A stretch of 64,000 bases of DNA from contig JARCOQ010000016.1 of the NCBI GenBank assembly GCA_029207755.1, positions 8,976,501 to 9,040,500 on the forward strand, written 5' to 3'. This document shows positions 12,083 to 26,440 of the stretch, piece by piece. The DNA comes from Chamaea fasciata. Lineage: Eukaryota; Chordata; Aves; Passeriformes; Sylviidae. The notes beneath the pieces are model-generated. The model was not told the DNA's origin, did not search any database, and worked only from the letters and a program-made list of their open reading frames with translations. Made by a program: the position numbers and the translations under genes. Numbering within the stretch: the stretch's first letter is position 1; each line of letters starts with the position of its first letter.

Positions 12083-12611
12083 AATGAAGATTTGTTGTGT
12101 TGCAGGCGACTGAATTCCTTCTTTAACCCACGCTGCCCCTGCCGCAGCCCCCGAGGAGGGAGCTCGGGGCGGCGCCTCGCTGGAGGCTCTGGGTTTGTGT
12201 CCGGGCAGGAATTTGGGGAAGGTGCCTGTGGAAGGAGGGTTGGGGGAGCTGGGACACGACCTGGGGAGTCCTCGCTTCCCATTTGGTAGCTCAGCCTTGG
12301 CTCTGTCCCACGCATCACGTGGCAGGACTTCCAGCCTGGAAGCGATTCAGGCTTCTAATTCTGGCTGCTTTAATTGAAGGGCACTTCATTAGCAGGCGCC
12401 GGCAGGAGCTGCCTCTCCAGAGCCCCTCCAGGTTCCCTGGTTAGTTTGCTGCCAATCAGGCTGATCGCTAATCAATGATCGCTAATTAATGCTGAAGCTG
12501 CGGCGAGGCTGGAGATGTGACTGTAGGAGAAGCAGCTTTGGGGAGAAAAGTCTCTCGTTTGGTTTCAGCTGGAGCTGCCTGGGGGAAGCTGCTGCCCCAG
12601 AAACGCTCCAG

Positions 12612-12778
12612 TTTCCCTGGAGAAGCCGTGGCTGCCCCTGGATCCCCCTGGAAGTGTCCACGGCCAGGCTGGACAGGGCTTGGGGGCAGCCTGGGACAGT
12701 GGGAGGTGTTGGGGTTGGAACTGGATGGGATTTAAGGTCCCTCCCAACCGAAACCATTCTGGGATTCTCTGGTTCTAT
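12612..12778 (+). repeat. CR1 LINE 3' fragment
   Basis: The plus strand reads GGAAGTGTCCACGGCCAGGC and then AAGGTCCCTCCCAACCGAAA, ending in ATTCTGGGATTCTC, the degenerate CR1 3' tail. Confidence 0.85.
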
Positions 12779-13694
12779 TCCCGCCTCTCAGAATTGCACA
12801 TTTTAAGCTAAATCCGCTCTCTGTGTGGAAGATTTGGGAATGGCTCAGAGTGGAAGCTGTGGTGACTCTGATCTCTTCCAGAGGAGCTGGATCCTGGTGG
12901 GTCCTGGTGGATCCTGTGGGTTCTGGTGGCTGTGTGAGCCAGGGGAGCCTGAGCTGCCCCAGCCCGTGGTCGAGCTTTCCGCTGACCTTGCAGAGCTGCT
13001 CCCCCATCCCACGTTTCCTCTTCCTCTCCTGAGGATTTGCCCTGCAGAGGAAAAGGACTCAGGATAAGGATTTATCTTCTCGCTTCCCCTCGCCCACGCT
13101 GCTGTTGCCGAAGATTTTGCTGAGGTTTGTGTTACCTCTTTGTGCTGGGCTGAGGGTGCAGCCCTGCCCCTCCTGCTGCTTTTCATGGAGCTGTGAGGGA
13201 AGGGCTGGGCCCACCTCGTGCTCTGCAGCACCCTGCAAGCTGCGTTTCCGAGAACCAAGGGGATTTATGAGCCCCTCATGCTCAAAACTTTCATATTTTT
13301 CAAGTGAACAGGTCACCTTTTCCCCGTTTATGAGCTGGATTTCCTAAGGACTGCTGTTTGTTCGGGAGCCTGGGATTAGGGGTGCTGAGGAGCCAGTGTG
13401 GGATGTGGTGGTGGCAGCTCTGCTTTGCTGTTGATTGGTGGTACCCTGTAATTAATTATAAGGGAAGTTCCCCTCGGTGCCAGTTCCCGTGAGGGAGGTT
13501 CATTGGCAGGGTTTGGTGGTCCACAGGGAATTGGGAGGTGGTAAATGAGGAATGGGGGAGTGTGGGGACACCCTGGGGGGACATGGCACATCCTGAGCAT
13601 GGGCAGGGACAGCCTGGAGCTGTCCCAGACCTGGACTGAGCTGTGGGACTCTCCTGGTTTTGGGAAGTATCTCCCTGAGAGATTAAAGAAAATC

Positions 13695-13935
13695 CCACCA
13701 CACCTTCCACCGTCCCAGGCTGCTCCAAGCCCCATCCAGCCTGGCCTTGGACACTTCCAGGGAACCAGGGGCAGCCACAGCTTCCCCGGGCACCCTGTGC
13801 CAGGGCCTCACCACCCCCCCATGGAAGGAATTTACTCCCAGTATTCCATCTCACCCTGCCCTCTGGCTCTGGGAAGCCATTCCCTGTGTCCTGTCACTCC
13901 AGGCCTTTATCCAGAGCATTCCAGGATCTCCCGTG
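13695..13935 (-). repeat. CR1 LINE 3' fragment
   Basis: The sequence CACCTTCCACCGTCCCAGGC continues into GGACACTTCCAGGGAACCAG and GGCAGCCACAGCTTCCCCGG, the minus-strand CR1 3' region. Confidence 0.85.
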
Positions 13936-14408
13936 TCCTCAGCCCGGCTCACATCGCTCTGCCTGAGCTGTTCTTGGCACTTGTTGAGCAAACACGTTCC
14001 CGTTTCAGGTGAAGGAAAATCGATGACACCTCAAACCACCCGGATAAAGCCGGAGCAAAGGTGGAGTTTGTCCTCCCAGCTCCCTGCCTGCTGCTTCCCG
14101 ACAGGAAACCTCGCTGGGACACGGGTGTTGGATCACTTAGAGATGCTCCCAGGCAGGAATGACATCCTGCCCTGTTTAACCACCGCAGCCGCTGCAGGTT
14201 GGGCCAGAGCTCCATCCGAGCCGGGGGAATGTTGCTGGAGCGGAGCCATCGGGTTTCCCGTGGCTGATGAGCTGACCGATAACCCCCGAGTGGATCCACC
14301 CCCTCCAAGGCTCCTGCGGGATCGGCACCCGCCGCTGGGCTGGTTGGGCCGGGCTGGAGCGGGTGGAGGCGAGGATCCTCCAGGGGACGCTGACCCAGCG
14401 TGGGTTGA

Positions 14409-14670
14409 TCCCACCCATCCACCTCCAGACCTCCCGGTCCCACCCATCCATCCCCAAGCCTCCCAATCCCACCCATCCTCCACCCTGAACCCTCCCGGTC
14501 CTGATCCCACCCATCCATCCGGATCCCACCCACCCTCTCCCCCTAACCCTCCCAATCCCACCCATCCACCTCCAATCCTCCCAGTCCCACCCATCCACCC
14601 TGAGCCACCCGATCCCACCCATCCATCCTGAGCCCTCTCGGTCCCACCCACCCACCCCAAACCCTCCTGG
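14409..14670. repeat. C-rich minisatellite, about 29-bp unit, about 9 copies
   Basis: Each unit begins TCCCACCCATCC followed by a variable spacer ending in CCTCCC or similar. The array produces long spurious ORFs on both strands. Confidence 0.9.
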
Positions 14671-17600
14671 AATTCTCCCCAGAACCACCTCGGGTAATGC
14701 CTGCGATGGAAAAATCATCAGACACCTTCGTGTCCTTCATTTCCCTGGAACCTGTGAGAACCAGGCCTGCGTTCTTCCTAAAGGGTTTTTTCCCTTCAGG
14801 GAATTTCCATGGAATTCATGGATTCTCCAAGCTCCGGGGAGCCGGTTGTGCTGTGCTCTGGCAGCCCCGCAGTCCGTGGGCTGCCTTGGGGTTGTGTTGG
14901 GTGATGATGCTGGGGGATTTTTTTTTTTTCCTGCTTTTTTAATATCTTCATCAGCAAGTCTGGCACTAAACGGAGTGATGATATTCTCTGAGGTGAATTT
15001 GGGTACTTAAATATCCTGGCCTGAATAGGGAGCCAAAAATAGACGCCTTCAGCAGTTCTGTGAGTCTGCTGCTCTTCCCTCGGAAGGACGAGGCTGGATC
15101 CCTGAGATCCTGCTGGGAATGTTATCCCCTCCCTCCCGGGGGCTCAGCCCTGCTTTCCATGCCCACGGGATGGGATCTGAGGGATTTGTGCTGTCCTGTG
15201 CTCCCCAGCCCCAGCCAGGCTGCACTGGAGGGTATTGGGGAGCTCTGCAGCTTTGGGAGTTTTTCCTTCCAAAAGTGGAGCTGGCTCCTGGGTTTGCAAA
15301 TACCCACGAGTGTCTCAGAACTTGGGGTTTGAGCTGCTCCACGTTTTTGCCTCCCAGAGGACTCCTTAGCTGATGGAAAAAGCCCTCAGGGATCCCCTCT
15401 GCACCCCGAGGGGTGCCTGGACCTCGGGCTGGGGGGTCTCAGTGCCATCACGGGGGGCTCAGGGACACCCTGGAGATGTCCCGGGTGGGTTCTGCAGGGC
15501 CACCAGCCCGTCCAGCTGCTGCTGGAGCCCAGAGGGGAGAGAGAGGCCCAGGGTGGGGTTTCCTGCTGGTTCCCGGGTCTGCATGTCCCCAAGAACGGGG
15601 AATGTTTCATGCTGTGGGTGCCAGCCCGGCTCTGCCACTGCTGCCACCCCACTGGGCTGTCCTGTGTCCCCCAGCTCCGTGTCCAGCCCTGAGGATCCAG
15701 GACCTTTATCCCCCCGAACCTCCAATGGCACAAAGGGGGGGAAACGCTTCAAAACCCGCTCCAAACCTGTCAAGAATTGGAGCGAACCCCCCGATTTTCT
15801 TCCAACGTGCCTGCTCTGCGCTTGAGTGTTTGATTTTTTTTTTTTTTTTTTTTTTCTTCGGAGCATTTCACAGATCTCTCGCCCCCAACCCGACCCTGCT
15901 GCCGGGGAGAAGCTGCTGTCAGCTCGAATCCGTCTCGTTTTCAGACGGAGAGAATCCCCAGCTGCCGCAGCGCTGCTGGTGGAAGGCAGCCCGGCAGCCT
16001 CGGGGCAGAGCCGCTGGATGCTCAGATCCCCGCCTCGCTGCCCGCGCAGCAGCCCCGGGAGGGGTTTGTCCCCTGGCCCGGGGACAAGGGCCAGCGCCGG
16101 GGCAGCCAGCACCGAGCCCTTCCCACCCTGGAGGAAATTCGCAATTCTTCATCCAGCCTCGGAGTTCATCGTTGTTAATGAACTTCCAGCGGTTTTGGTT
16201 TCTTTCCCTAAAGGTTGGGAACAGCCACGAGAGGGCGGGAGCCGCTGCTGCTGCTCGTCGTTCCCGTAGGAAAGGCGGTAAATACCGATTCCTAAGGGTT
16301 GTCCCAAAGATTCTCCGTTTTCTGCAGGTTTGATCCCCAAGGGTTCAGTCGCTGTCCTTGGCTGTCTCCCTCCCTGGGTAACAGCAGGAAAACTCCCTTG
16401 GAGTGAATCCAAAGGCTCTCCAGGCCAGGAGAGCTGCAGAGACCCCAGACATCTCCCTGGTTTGTGACGGCCTTGGAGCCACCCCCGTGTCAGGACTCGT
16501 TCTCCAGGAAGATTTTTTTCCCTGCCCGTCTGGAATTCAGAGGATAATGCCCAATTTCACCGTCTGGGAGAGATTTCAGGGGAATGAAGCAGAGCTCCAG
16601 CTGAGAGCCTCGTGCTGCTGGTGTGGGGTTGGGAAGTTCAGTGCAGGTTTGAAGGGAAGGAAGAACGATTAAGCAGGAAAGGAGCAGGGTGTTCCAGAGA
16701 GGAAATCACCGGGAGCTGCTGGCTTTGACTGGGATTTGGCTGTTCTGGTTCTTCTGGGGTTTAACTTCCCAGAACAATCAGGGATCCTAAATCCCTTCCT
16801 TGTCGCTGTTCCCTGTCCATCCTTACTCAGAGATTGCAAACTCTCTGCCACACCTGAGGAGCAAAGGTTTTGAGCAGGAAATGATAAAAGCAGCAGCAAG
16901 GCCATTTCTGGGAGAAGTTTCTGAGGGATTTCCTCGGATTTGAGGAAAGGCATCAGGCCTGGGAATCCTGATCCCAAACATCAGCCCCTGGCTGATGCCC
17001 TGGGGGAAACACTCGCAGGAAATTTAAGTCAGGAAATTTGCCCAACCCTTGAGGAAGGAAGGTGAAGCTCTCAGATGTGCTCAAGCCATTGAGAAGCCCA
17101 AAACCCACCCCAAAATCCAACTAAACCCAGAGAAAACAGGCAAAAAAAGCCCTAAAAATGCAGGTAGCAGTGTGGGATCTGCCTGGAGAGCACCTTAAAT
17201 ACCTCAAGGTGTCTTTAATCCCATTTTACAGAGTACAGGATTTTTGTTTTTCATTGTTTTTGACCTCCCTTCCCCTCAGCTGTCAGGGGGAAGCTGCCTC
17301 GGGTCCCACTGGGTTTAAACACCCAACAAAGACTTCCTTTGGGACAGGAGGAATTCCGGGGTTTGGAGCACCAGGATGAGGAACTGGGGGTGAACAAATC
17401 CCCAGTTTTGGGCTTTGTCAGGTCCCTGTGTGCAGCTCTGTCACCTTAGGAATGTGCTCCGGGGGAAAATGGGTCTTCAGGCAGCAGCAGGAGGGTCAGT
17501 GTTTGCCTCCCAAGCCTTCCAAACACCGACATTTATCCTGCTGCTTGCCAAACTTCTGAAAAGGAAACAAAATTCCTCGAGCCTCCTCGGAGCCAACAGG

Positions 17601-18171
17601 AAATGCTTCTGAATCTGGATTCCAACGTGACTCAGTTCAGAGATTACAAATGACCAAAACAACTTCCCTGGAAGCGTGGAGTCAACAAAAACAAGGCAGG
17701 AGATGAAAAATTATCCCTAAAAGCTGTTGGGAAAGTCTTTCTATGTCGTACAAAAGGTGCTGCAGCTCCCACCAACCCTCCAGTGACCACTTCATGTTTT
17801 CAGAAATTCAATTTATTCCCATCCCACTGTGGATAAGAACAATCTCTGCCTGGGTGTTTTGTTGAGCTGTGTCCTGGAGGATTTGTGGTCCATCCCTGGG
17901 TGGTTTTTTTTTGGGATTTCTACATTTGGAAGTCTTGGTAGCTCCCTTTTAGGGAGGTGTTGTCGTTCTCCCGGGATTTGCAGTCGAACACAAGAGGTTA
18001 CATGCCCAAAATTGAATAGGAAAATGACTCAGCCATTAGTCACTGCATTGAAACATTTCTTTTTCTCTTCCACCTTGAAGTCTGGCAGGGCTTGGATGCT
18101 TTGGCCCTTAAAAACATCCGGGCAAAAACCCCTTTAGCAGCAGAAAGACAAATGAGTTGATATTTGATATT

Positions 18172-18686
18172 GATAATTGATACAACTGGGTTTATTCAGC
18201 CTAAAAGAGTTTAGAGGGGGATGCATTTACAGGAGCATTTTTGGAAGGTGCAATAATTTCAATTCCTTGTTTGTAGCAACAAGAAAAAAACCCCCCAAAC
18301 CCCCCAAAAACAACAACAACAAAACTAACAAAAAGAAAACCCCAAAAAAATCACTAAAAAGTACCTGGGTTTGCAAAGTTTTAACTGCAGGGAAAACTGC
18401 TACAGCTCGAACCTTTTCTGTGCCATTAATCCTATAAAAAGGTGTACAAAAGGCTGCTATAAAAATACTTTGTTCCAGGCCTTCCTCTGAGACAGCCTGA
18501 CCCTTAAAAACACTGAATGTTATCAAAACCATCAATTTCCACAAATAATCCAACCTCACTGAGAGGATCAGGCGTGGTCATTTCCCCAGATCCCCCCGGG
18601 CTGGTGGGTTTTGGAATGATTGGGTTGAAGCAGCTCCTCCTTTCCCTAAAAAGGCCCCAGAGAGGTTTGAGGACACCGTGGGGAGC
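18172..18686 (-). other. B9D1: B9D1 3'UTR (probable)
   Basis: Downstream of the stop on the minus strand, AT-rich with an A/C-rich simple stretch at 18.28-18.36 kb. A minus-strand AATAAA (plus TTTATT, 18191-18196) would end the transcript near 18.17 kb. A second AATAAA is at 17812-17817. Confidence 0.5.
18191..18196 (-). terminator. B9D1: Poly(A) signal AATAAA, B9D1
   Basis: Canonical hexamer on the minus strand (GCTGAATAAACCC), 491 bases after the B9D1 stop codon. Confidence 0.5.
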
Positions 18687-21919
<3,233 letters not shown>

Positions 21920-21932
21920 GGCGGGCACGCCG

Positions 21933-21946
21933 GTTGCCGTGGCGAC
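21933..21946 (-). promoter_or_regulatory. RFX X-box-like site upstream of B9D1 ATG
   Basis: The minus strand reads GTCGCCACGGCAAC, matching 12 of 14 positions of the palindromic RFX X-box GTTGCCATGGCAAC. It lies 14-27 bases upstream of the B9D1 start codon. RFX factors drive ciliary genes, so the location supports function. Binding is not shown. Confidence 0.55.
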
Positions 21947-22186
21947 GGACGGGGCGGCGCAGCGGACAAACCTCCCGGGCGCCGCTCTTCGCTTCTCTTC
22001 GCGGGGCTCCCGATCCGCAAAATCGCCCCCAAATCGTCCCGAAATCACCCCGAAATAGCCCCAAAACGCGGCCAGCCCACCCCCGGCTCTCCCTGCACGG
22101 GTGTCCCCGGGAGGATCCGACCCGCTCCCCTCAGCCGCTGAGCCCTCCCGGCGCTGCCCCGTTACCCTCGCAGCGCCACGTGCCTA

Positions 22187-22199
22187 GAACTTTATTTAT
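22187..22199 (-). terminator. Candidate minus-strand poly(A) signals
   Basis: The minus strand reads AATAAATAAAGTTC just outside the B9D1 CpG island. It could end an unannotated minus-strand transcript from the right, but no coding exon was recognised in 22.2-22.9 kb. Chance is possible. Confidence 0.25.
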
Positions 22200-22872
22200 T
22201 ATCGTCATTATTGTTTAATATCAGCCTAAAGCAACCCCGAGCGGGGACGGGCACTGTCCCAAAGGCTGCAAGACTTCAGAAACAGCGCCGTGAGGGATGC
22301 TCAGGGCGGGGTTGCTGTGCGGTTCGGACGGGGAAGGAGCCGGACGGGATTTCGGGATGATTCCAGCTGAGGAAATTCCCGATCCTGCCATTATTCCACG
22401 TGTGCAGGAGGCCACGGCCACTAGATGCTGCTGCTGAAGCAGCTCTGGCCGCCGGGCCGGAGCCGGGAGGTGTTTGCCCGGGAGAAAGAGGGAAATAAAA
22501 GGTGGATTTTGTGCTGTCCGGAGGGTCAGACCCAGCGGTGAGGAGAGCGGCGCTCCGTGCCCTCCGCACGGCGATTTTTAATTACGGATATCAGGGGAAA
22601 TGCCCTCACACCGCCGGCTCTGCATTGTGGGGGCGAACAGCACCGTGCTGGTTTAATTATCCCGCTCTAATTAAGAGGAAAAGGGTGAGCTGGGCGTGTA
22701 AATGAGGAGGATGAAGGTGCTGAGGCTTTGCAGGAACCGCTGAAATCTGCCGATGGTGATTTGTTTCTCCACGGAGACCATGGTGTGAGGGTGCTGGGCT
22801 GGTGACAGGATGGGGCTGTGGCAGTTCTGTCCCAGCGATGTGACAATTCTGGCCCAGCGATGTGACAGTTCT

Positions 22873-23409
22873 TGTTGGAACCCCGGGCACTGAGAATTTC
22901 AGGGTTTCTGTTCTAACGGGCACCGACCCCCCGGCAAACGCTGCATTGGACCTGAGGCCGTGGAAAAGGCTCCCAAAACTGAGTGACAGCGCTGGGATTG
23001 TGGGTGTGGGGTTTGGATAGAAGTGTGCGGAAAACTCAGAGTTTAAGGGGTTTAGAATACAGTAATGTATATATAAAGCAAGATGGAGGTTTTAGGGTGT
23101 TGGCTGAGTCCTTCTTTTTCACCTTCTTCTTCATGGGTTTGGGTGGTTTCTTGTAGTTGGGTAGAGAAATCCACATTGTGGACCACGGGTGGTTGGTTAT
23201 TGGGTTACAAGTAAAAATAATTTAGGTGTCATTTCATAATTGGACTCTTTGTTCTCAAAAAGCCTTGCAGAGAGATAGAGACAGAGGCATTTTTCACTTT
23301 GTTAGCTACAGCTCCCAGCTTGTCAGCCTGTACGATAGATAAGAATTAATAAACATCTGAGTCTGAACGCGAAACAACGTCTCTCGTGCAATTAATCCCG
23401 GCTCAAACA
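22873..23409 (+). mobile_element. Solo LTR of an avian endogenous retrovirus, copy 1
   Basis: It starts TGTTGGAACCCCGGGCACTG and ends near CGGCTCAAACA, giving TG...CA termini. It carries TATATAAAG and an AATAAA at 23348-23353. It is homologous over about 450 bp to 39186-39632, and the two share the same sharp 5' boundary. No internal retroviral genes are present and no clear target-site duplication was seen. The family resembles songbird ERVK-type LTRs from memory. Confidence 0.7.
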
Positions 23410-25065
23410 GAAAAAAGAAGATGAAATGCCACAAGTTCTGGGCTGGTGACACGGCGCTGGCCCACTGGGGCCGTGGCTGTGCTGCTGCTCACACAAGGAA
23501 ATTTGCTGCCCACGCACTCGTCAGCGCCATGGAGACTCCCCAGCCTGCTGTGCTTCATCCCTTCGCCTCCTTCCTGCATCCCAGGCCACGTCCCCCTCTC
23601 CTTGAGGAATTTTTGGGATGGTTGACTGCTGCCAGACCCTCTGGGGCAGGGTGGGAGGGATGGAGGAAGCCTTTCCCCATTTCAGTGGATGTGTTCTCTG
23701 TCAATACCTGCTTCGACTCACTTTTTCAGGCCAAACAAATCCGGCCGAGAGAAGAAGGGGACAGGAAAGCAGGAGGGATGGGAGGGAATGCCTGTAATGT
23801 TATCCCTTCCCCACAGCCCTTCAGAAAGGCTTCAGGGAAAAGAATTCATTTGAACTGAAAATGATCGGGGGTGGTGGGGGGGGAGGTAGAGCAGTTCTGG
23901 AGCAGCTGTCTGGAGCAGCCAGTGAGGCTGTTTAATTAACACTGCGCTTGGCTACCACCTACCCTGGAGCCAATCTCAGGACATTTTTGTTGCCTGGCAG
24001 GTGATATACAGCTGCTGGAGGAGTTCTCCCAGCACCAGGAGACCTTCCCCACGGCAGAGAGGCAGCAGGGGGGTTATTCAGCAGCCGTGAGTCATCTGTA
24101 CCTGCATCTGGAGGGACTCTCCCCTCCCAGCCACAACAAGACCTTTTATTCTTCCCTTCTTCGCATGCCAGCCTTGTTTTAATTAGCTGTATTTTTTTTT
24201 AATCTTTGCTAGCAGAGTGAAATCCCAAGCTAGGAAGTGGTTTTATCCTGCTGGAAAACTTAATTAATGCTCCATCAGAGAGCTTGATTTCCCTGCGTGG
24301 TGAAGGTTTGTGGATGGTGGTGACCCCCGTGGGTGTTATTTAGCTGCTGTTTCTGCTGGCCATTTAAAACACTCTCCTCTTTTCCAGGACTTGTCCCGGT
24401 CCTGTGATTTGTGATGGGACTCACGGGAAGCCTCCCTGGGGTGTTTGGAGCCACAGTCATCCTCACAGGGAGGAAGGACACGCTGATCACTGACTTGTCA
24501 CCTCTCCCAGGTTGGATCCCAGCTCCCGGAGAACCACTCCCAGTATCCCTTCAGCACTGACCTCTGCAGGAGGCATGTCGCACAGCTGAGGGAATTCTGT
24601 TTCCTTCATCCCCAGGAAGAGCCAGGGGCTGGAAAAATCCAAACTGCTGGGAGCTCTGTCCCTGAGAGCTTGTGAATCAAACCCAGGTGCCGTGACCTGC
24701 CCAGGCTCCAGGCCCAGGGGCTCCCAGGGAGGCTGGGGAGTTGTGGTGAGCTCTTTTCCCTGGGTTTCCCCTGGAATTGCCTCTGGATGAGCCCTGGGGA
24801 GAGCAGGCAGGGGCTCTCCTCCTCCTGGGCAGCCAGCAGGGGATCCCTGTGGGTTTTATCATCTCCTGCCCATCTCCCCAGCTCTGGCCTCATCCACTGT
24901 AATCCCAGTAGATCCCTGGAAAAGATCTTGGAAAGACACCCCGTGCTGCAGGGAGGGAGCAGGAGCAGCTCCTTTGTCTCCATCCATTCCCTGCTCAAGC
25001 CCCGGGGCTGATCCAGGCAAGGTGGGGGAGACACAAACACCACCAACAGCGGCACAGCACAAAAG

Positions 25066-25149
25066 TTTATTTCGAATCCCAAATATTTATGATGGACACC
25101 TGGTAACTGGCCAGTGAAATACGTGTGACGGTGTCATTAATGTGCAATA
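25066..25149. terminator. Two facing poly(A) signals in intergenic DNA
   Basis: Minus-strand AATAAA (plus TTTATTTCG near 25070) is followed on that strand by a GT-rich stretch. A plus-strand AATAAAGCG near 25147 is followed by TTTGTATTTTTAGAGTTGTT. Both have good downstream context, but neither has a recognised coding exon upstream. Confidence 0.3.
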
Positions 25150-25387
25150 AAGCGTTTGTATTTTTAGAGTTGTTTGCACAGCCTTGACTCATCCCTGCCT
25201 GCCAGGAGGGCTGCAGGGAGCTTCCCTGCCCTTTGTCTTCCCTGCCTTTTGCTCCTGCTGCTCAAATCAAGCAGGGAAGGAGTGGGATCTCACAGCAGCA
25301 CGAAGAGGGGGATATTCCTGCTGAATTCCTGCTGAATATATTCCCCTGGAGGTTGAGTGAAGCCACGTTTTGTGTTACGTGGCTGAA

Positions 25388-25592
25388 TCCCAGAATGGTT
25401 TTTGTTGGAAAGGACCTTAAAGCTCATCCCATTCCACCCCCTGCCGTGGGCAAGGACACCTTCCACTATCCCAGCTGGCTGTCCAACCTGTCCTTGGACA
25501 CTTCCAGGGATGATCCCTGTGTCCATGTGGCTGTCAGCCCCATGCCAGGGGTCCTGCTGGGTTTGGATGCTGTGGCTGCCAAGGAGCTGTGA
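25388..25592 (-). repeat. CR1 LINE 3' fragment
   Basis: AATCCCAGAATGGTTTTTG then TTGGAAAGGACCTTAAAGC and CCACCCCCTGCCGTGGGCAA, the minus-strand CR1 3' end. Confidence 0.9.
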
Positions 25593-26263
25593 AGTGCCTG
25601 GTCTTCCCTGAAGAATTCATTTGTGTTGGAACTCATTATCATCGGCGAGGTTTCTTTTGGTTAATGAGCAAAATTAATTAATGAGCCAGTCAGAATAAAC
25701 TGACATGGAGGTAGGGAGGGGTGAGGAAGACCCGGGGCGATGGTGCCCAGCAGGACAGCTGGATTTGATAAGGACACAAGGAATAAAAGCAGGGAGAAGA
25801 GGGGAGGGTAAAAAAGCTCCTTCTCCTGCCAGGCATGGAGCCCTTGTGCTTGTTGTCCAGAGGTGAGTGCATTTTTTGGGAATAACTCAGGTGGGAATGC
25901 TGCTTTCCATGCATCCAACAGACCCTGCAGACATGGCCACGGGCCCTCAGCAGCTTGTTCCTCCACGTGGGGCAAAGCCGAATCAGAATAAGCCGCTCCA
26001 GGGGACTTCAATCAAATATTCCAATCATTAATCTGGTTCTCCCCTGCGGTGTGACTTAATGAGGGTCGTTGGCATTTTCTCCCTCTCATGGTGAAAATGA
26101 AGATGAGATTTATTTTTCACTGGATGGCCCAACACCCACAGCTGGAACAAAACAACCCCACGCTGACCTACAAGTGCGGGGCACAAGTGAAGGGTCCTGG
26201 CAATGAGGAGCAGCCCAAGCTGGGTGTGGAACACTCCTGGTGACGTCAGCGAACGCCAGTGAA

Positions 26264-26440
26264 TCATGGAATTATGGAATATCCTGAGCTGGAAGGGCCC
26301 CACAGAATCCTCGAGTGGTGCCAAAACCCAGGGGGTGCATCGGTGCCACCGCACATCCTTCACCCCAAGCAGCCCCTCAGCACCTTCCCAGCTTCCAGAG
26401 AGGGGCTGAGCCCATGGAAAGGGCTAAACCAGCCTGTGGC
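26264..26440 (-). repeat. CR1 LINE 3' fragment
   Basis: Begins AATCATGGAATTATGGAATA then CTGAGCTGGAAGGGCCCCAC, a bird CR1 subfamily 3' end in minus orientation. Confidence 0.8.

Larger units (their letters stand above)
9786..18171. other. EPN2-B9D1 intergenic spacer
   Basis: Part of the left end may be EPN2 3'UTR. It contains two CR1 fragments (12.6 and 13.7 kb), a (CA)n tract near 11.24 kb, a poly-C run at 11.69 kb, a C-rich minisatellite at 14.41-14.67 kb, a T22 run at 15.83 kb and a GC-rich block at 15.9-16.3 kb. Long ORFs here coincide with repeats or GC-rich sequence and resemble no protein family I know. Confidence 0.6.

Noticed and set aside
13747..14660. A 294-codon plus ORF and 175-194-codon minus ORFs
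   Set aside because: They are built from a CR1 fragment and the C-rich minisatellite; the translations are His/Pro or Gly/Trp repeats.
15413..16333. ORFs of 306 (plus) and 217 (minus) codons
   Set aside because: GC-rich sequence with few stops. There is a homopolymer T/F run in the middle, no splice context or known domain, and it is not needed by any neighbouring gene.
23421..23858. 145-codon plus ORF after LTR copy 1
   Set aside because: No family resemblance, no splice or conservation evidence, and low-complexity start. Treated as chance.
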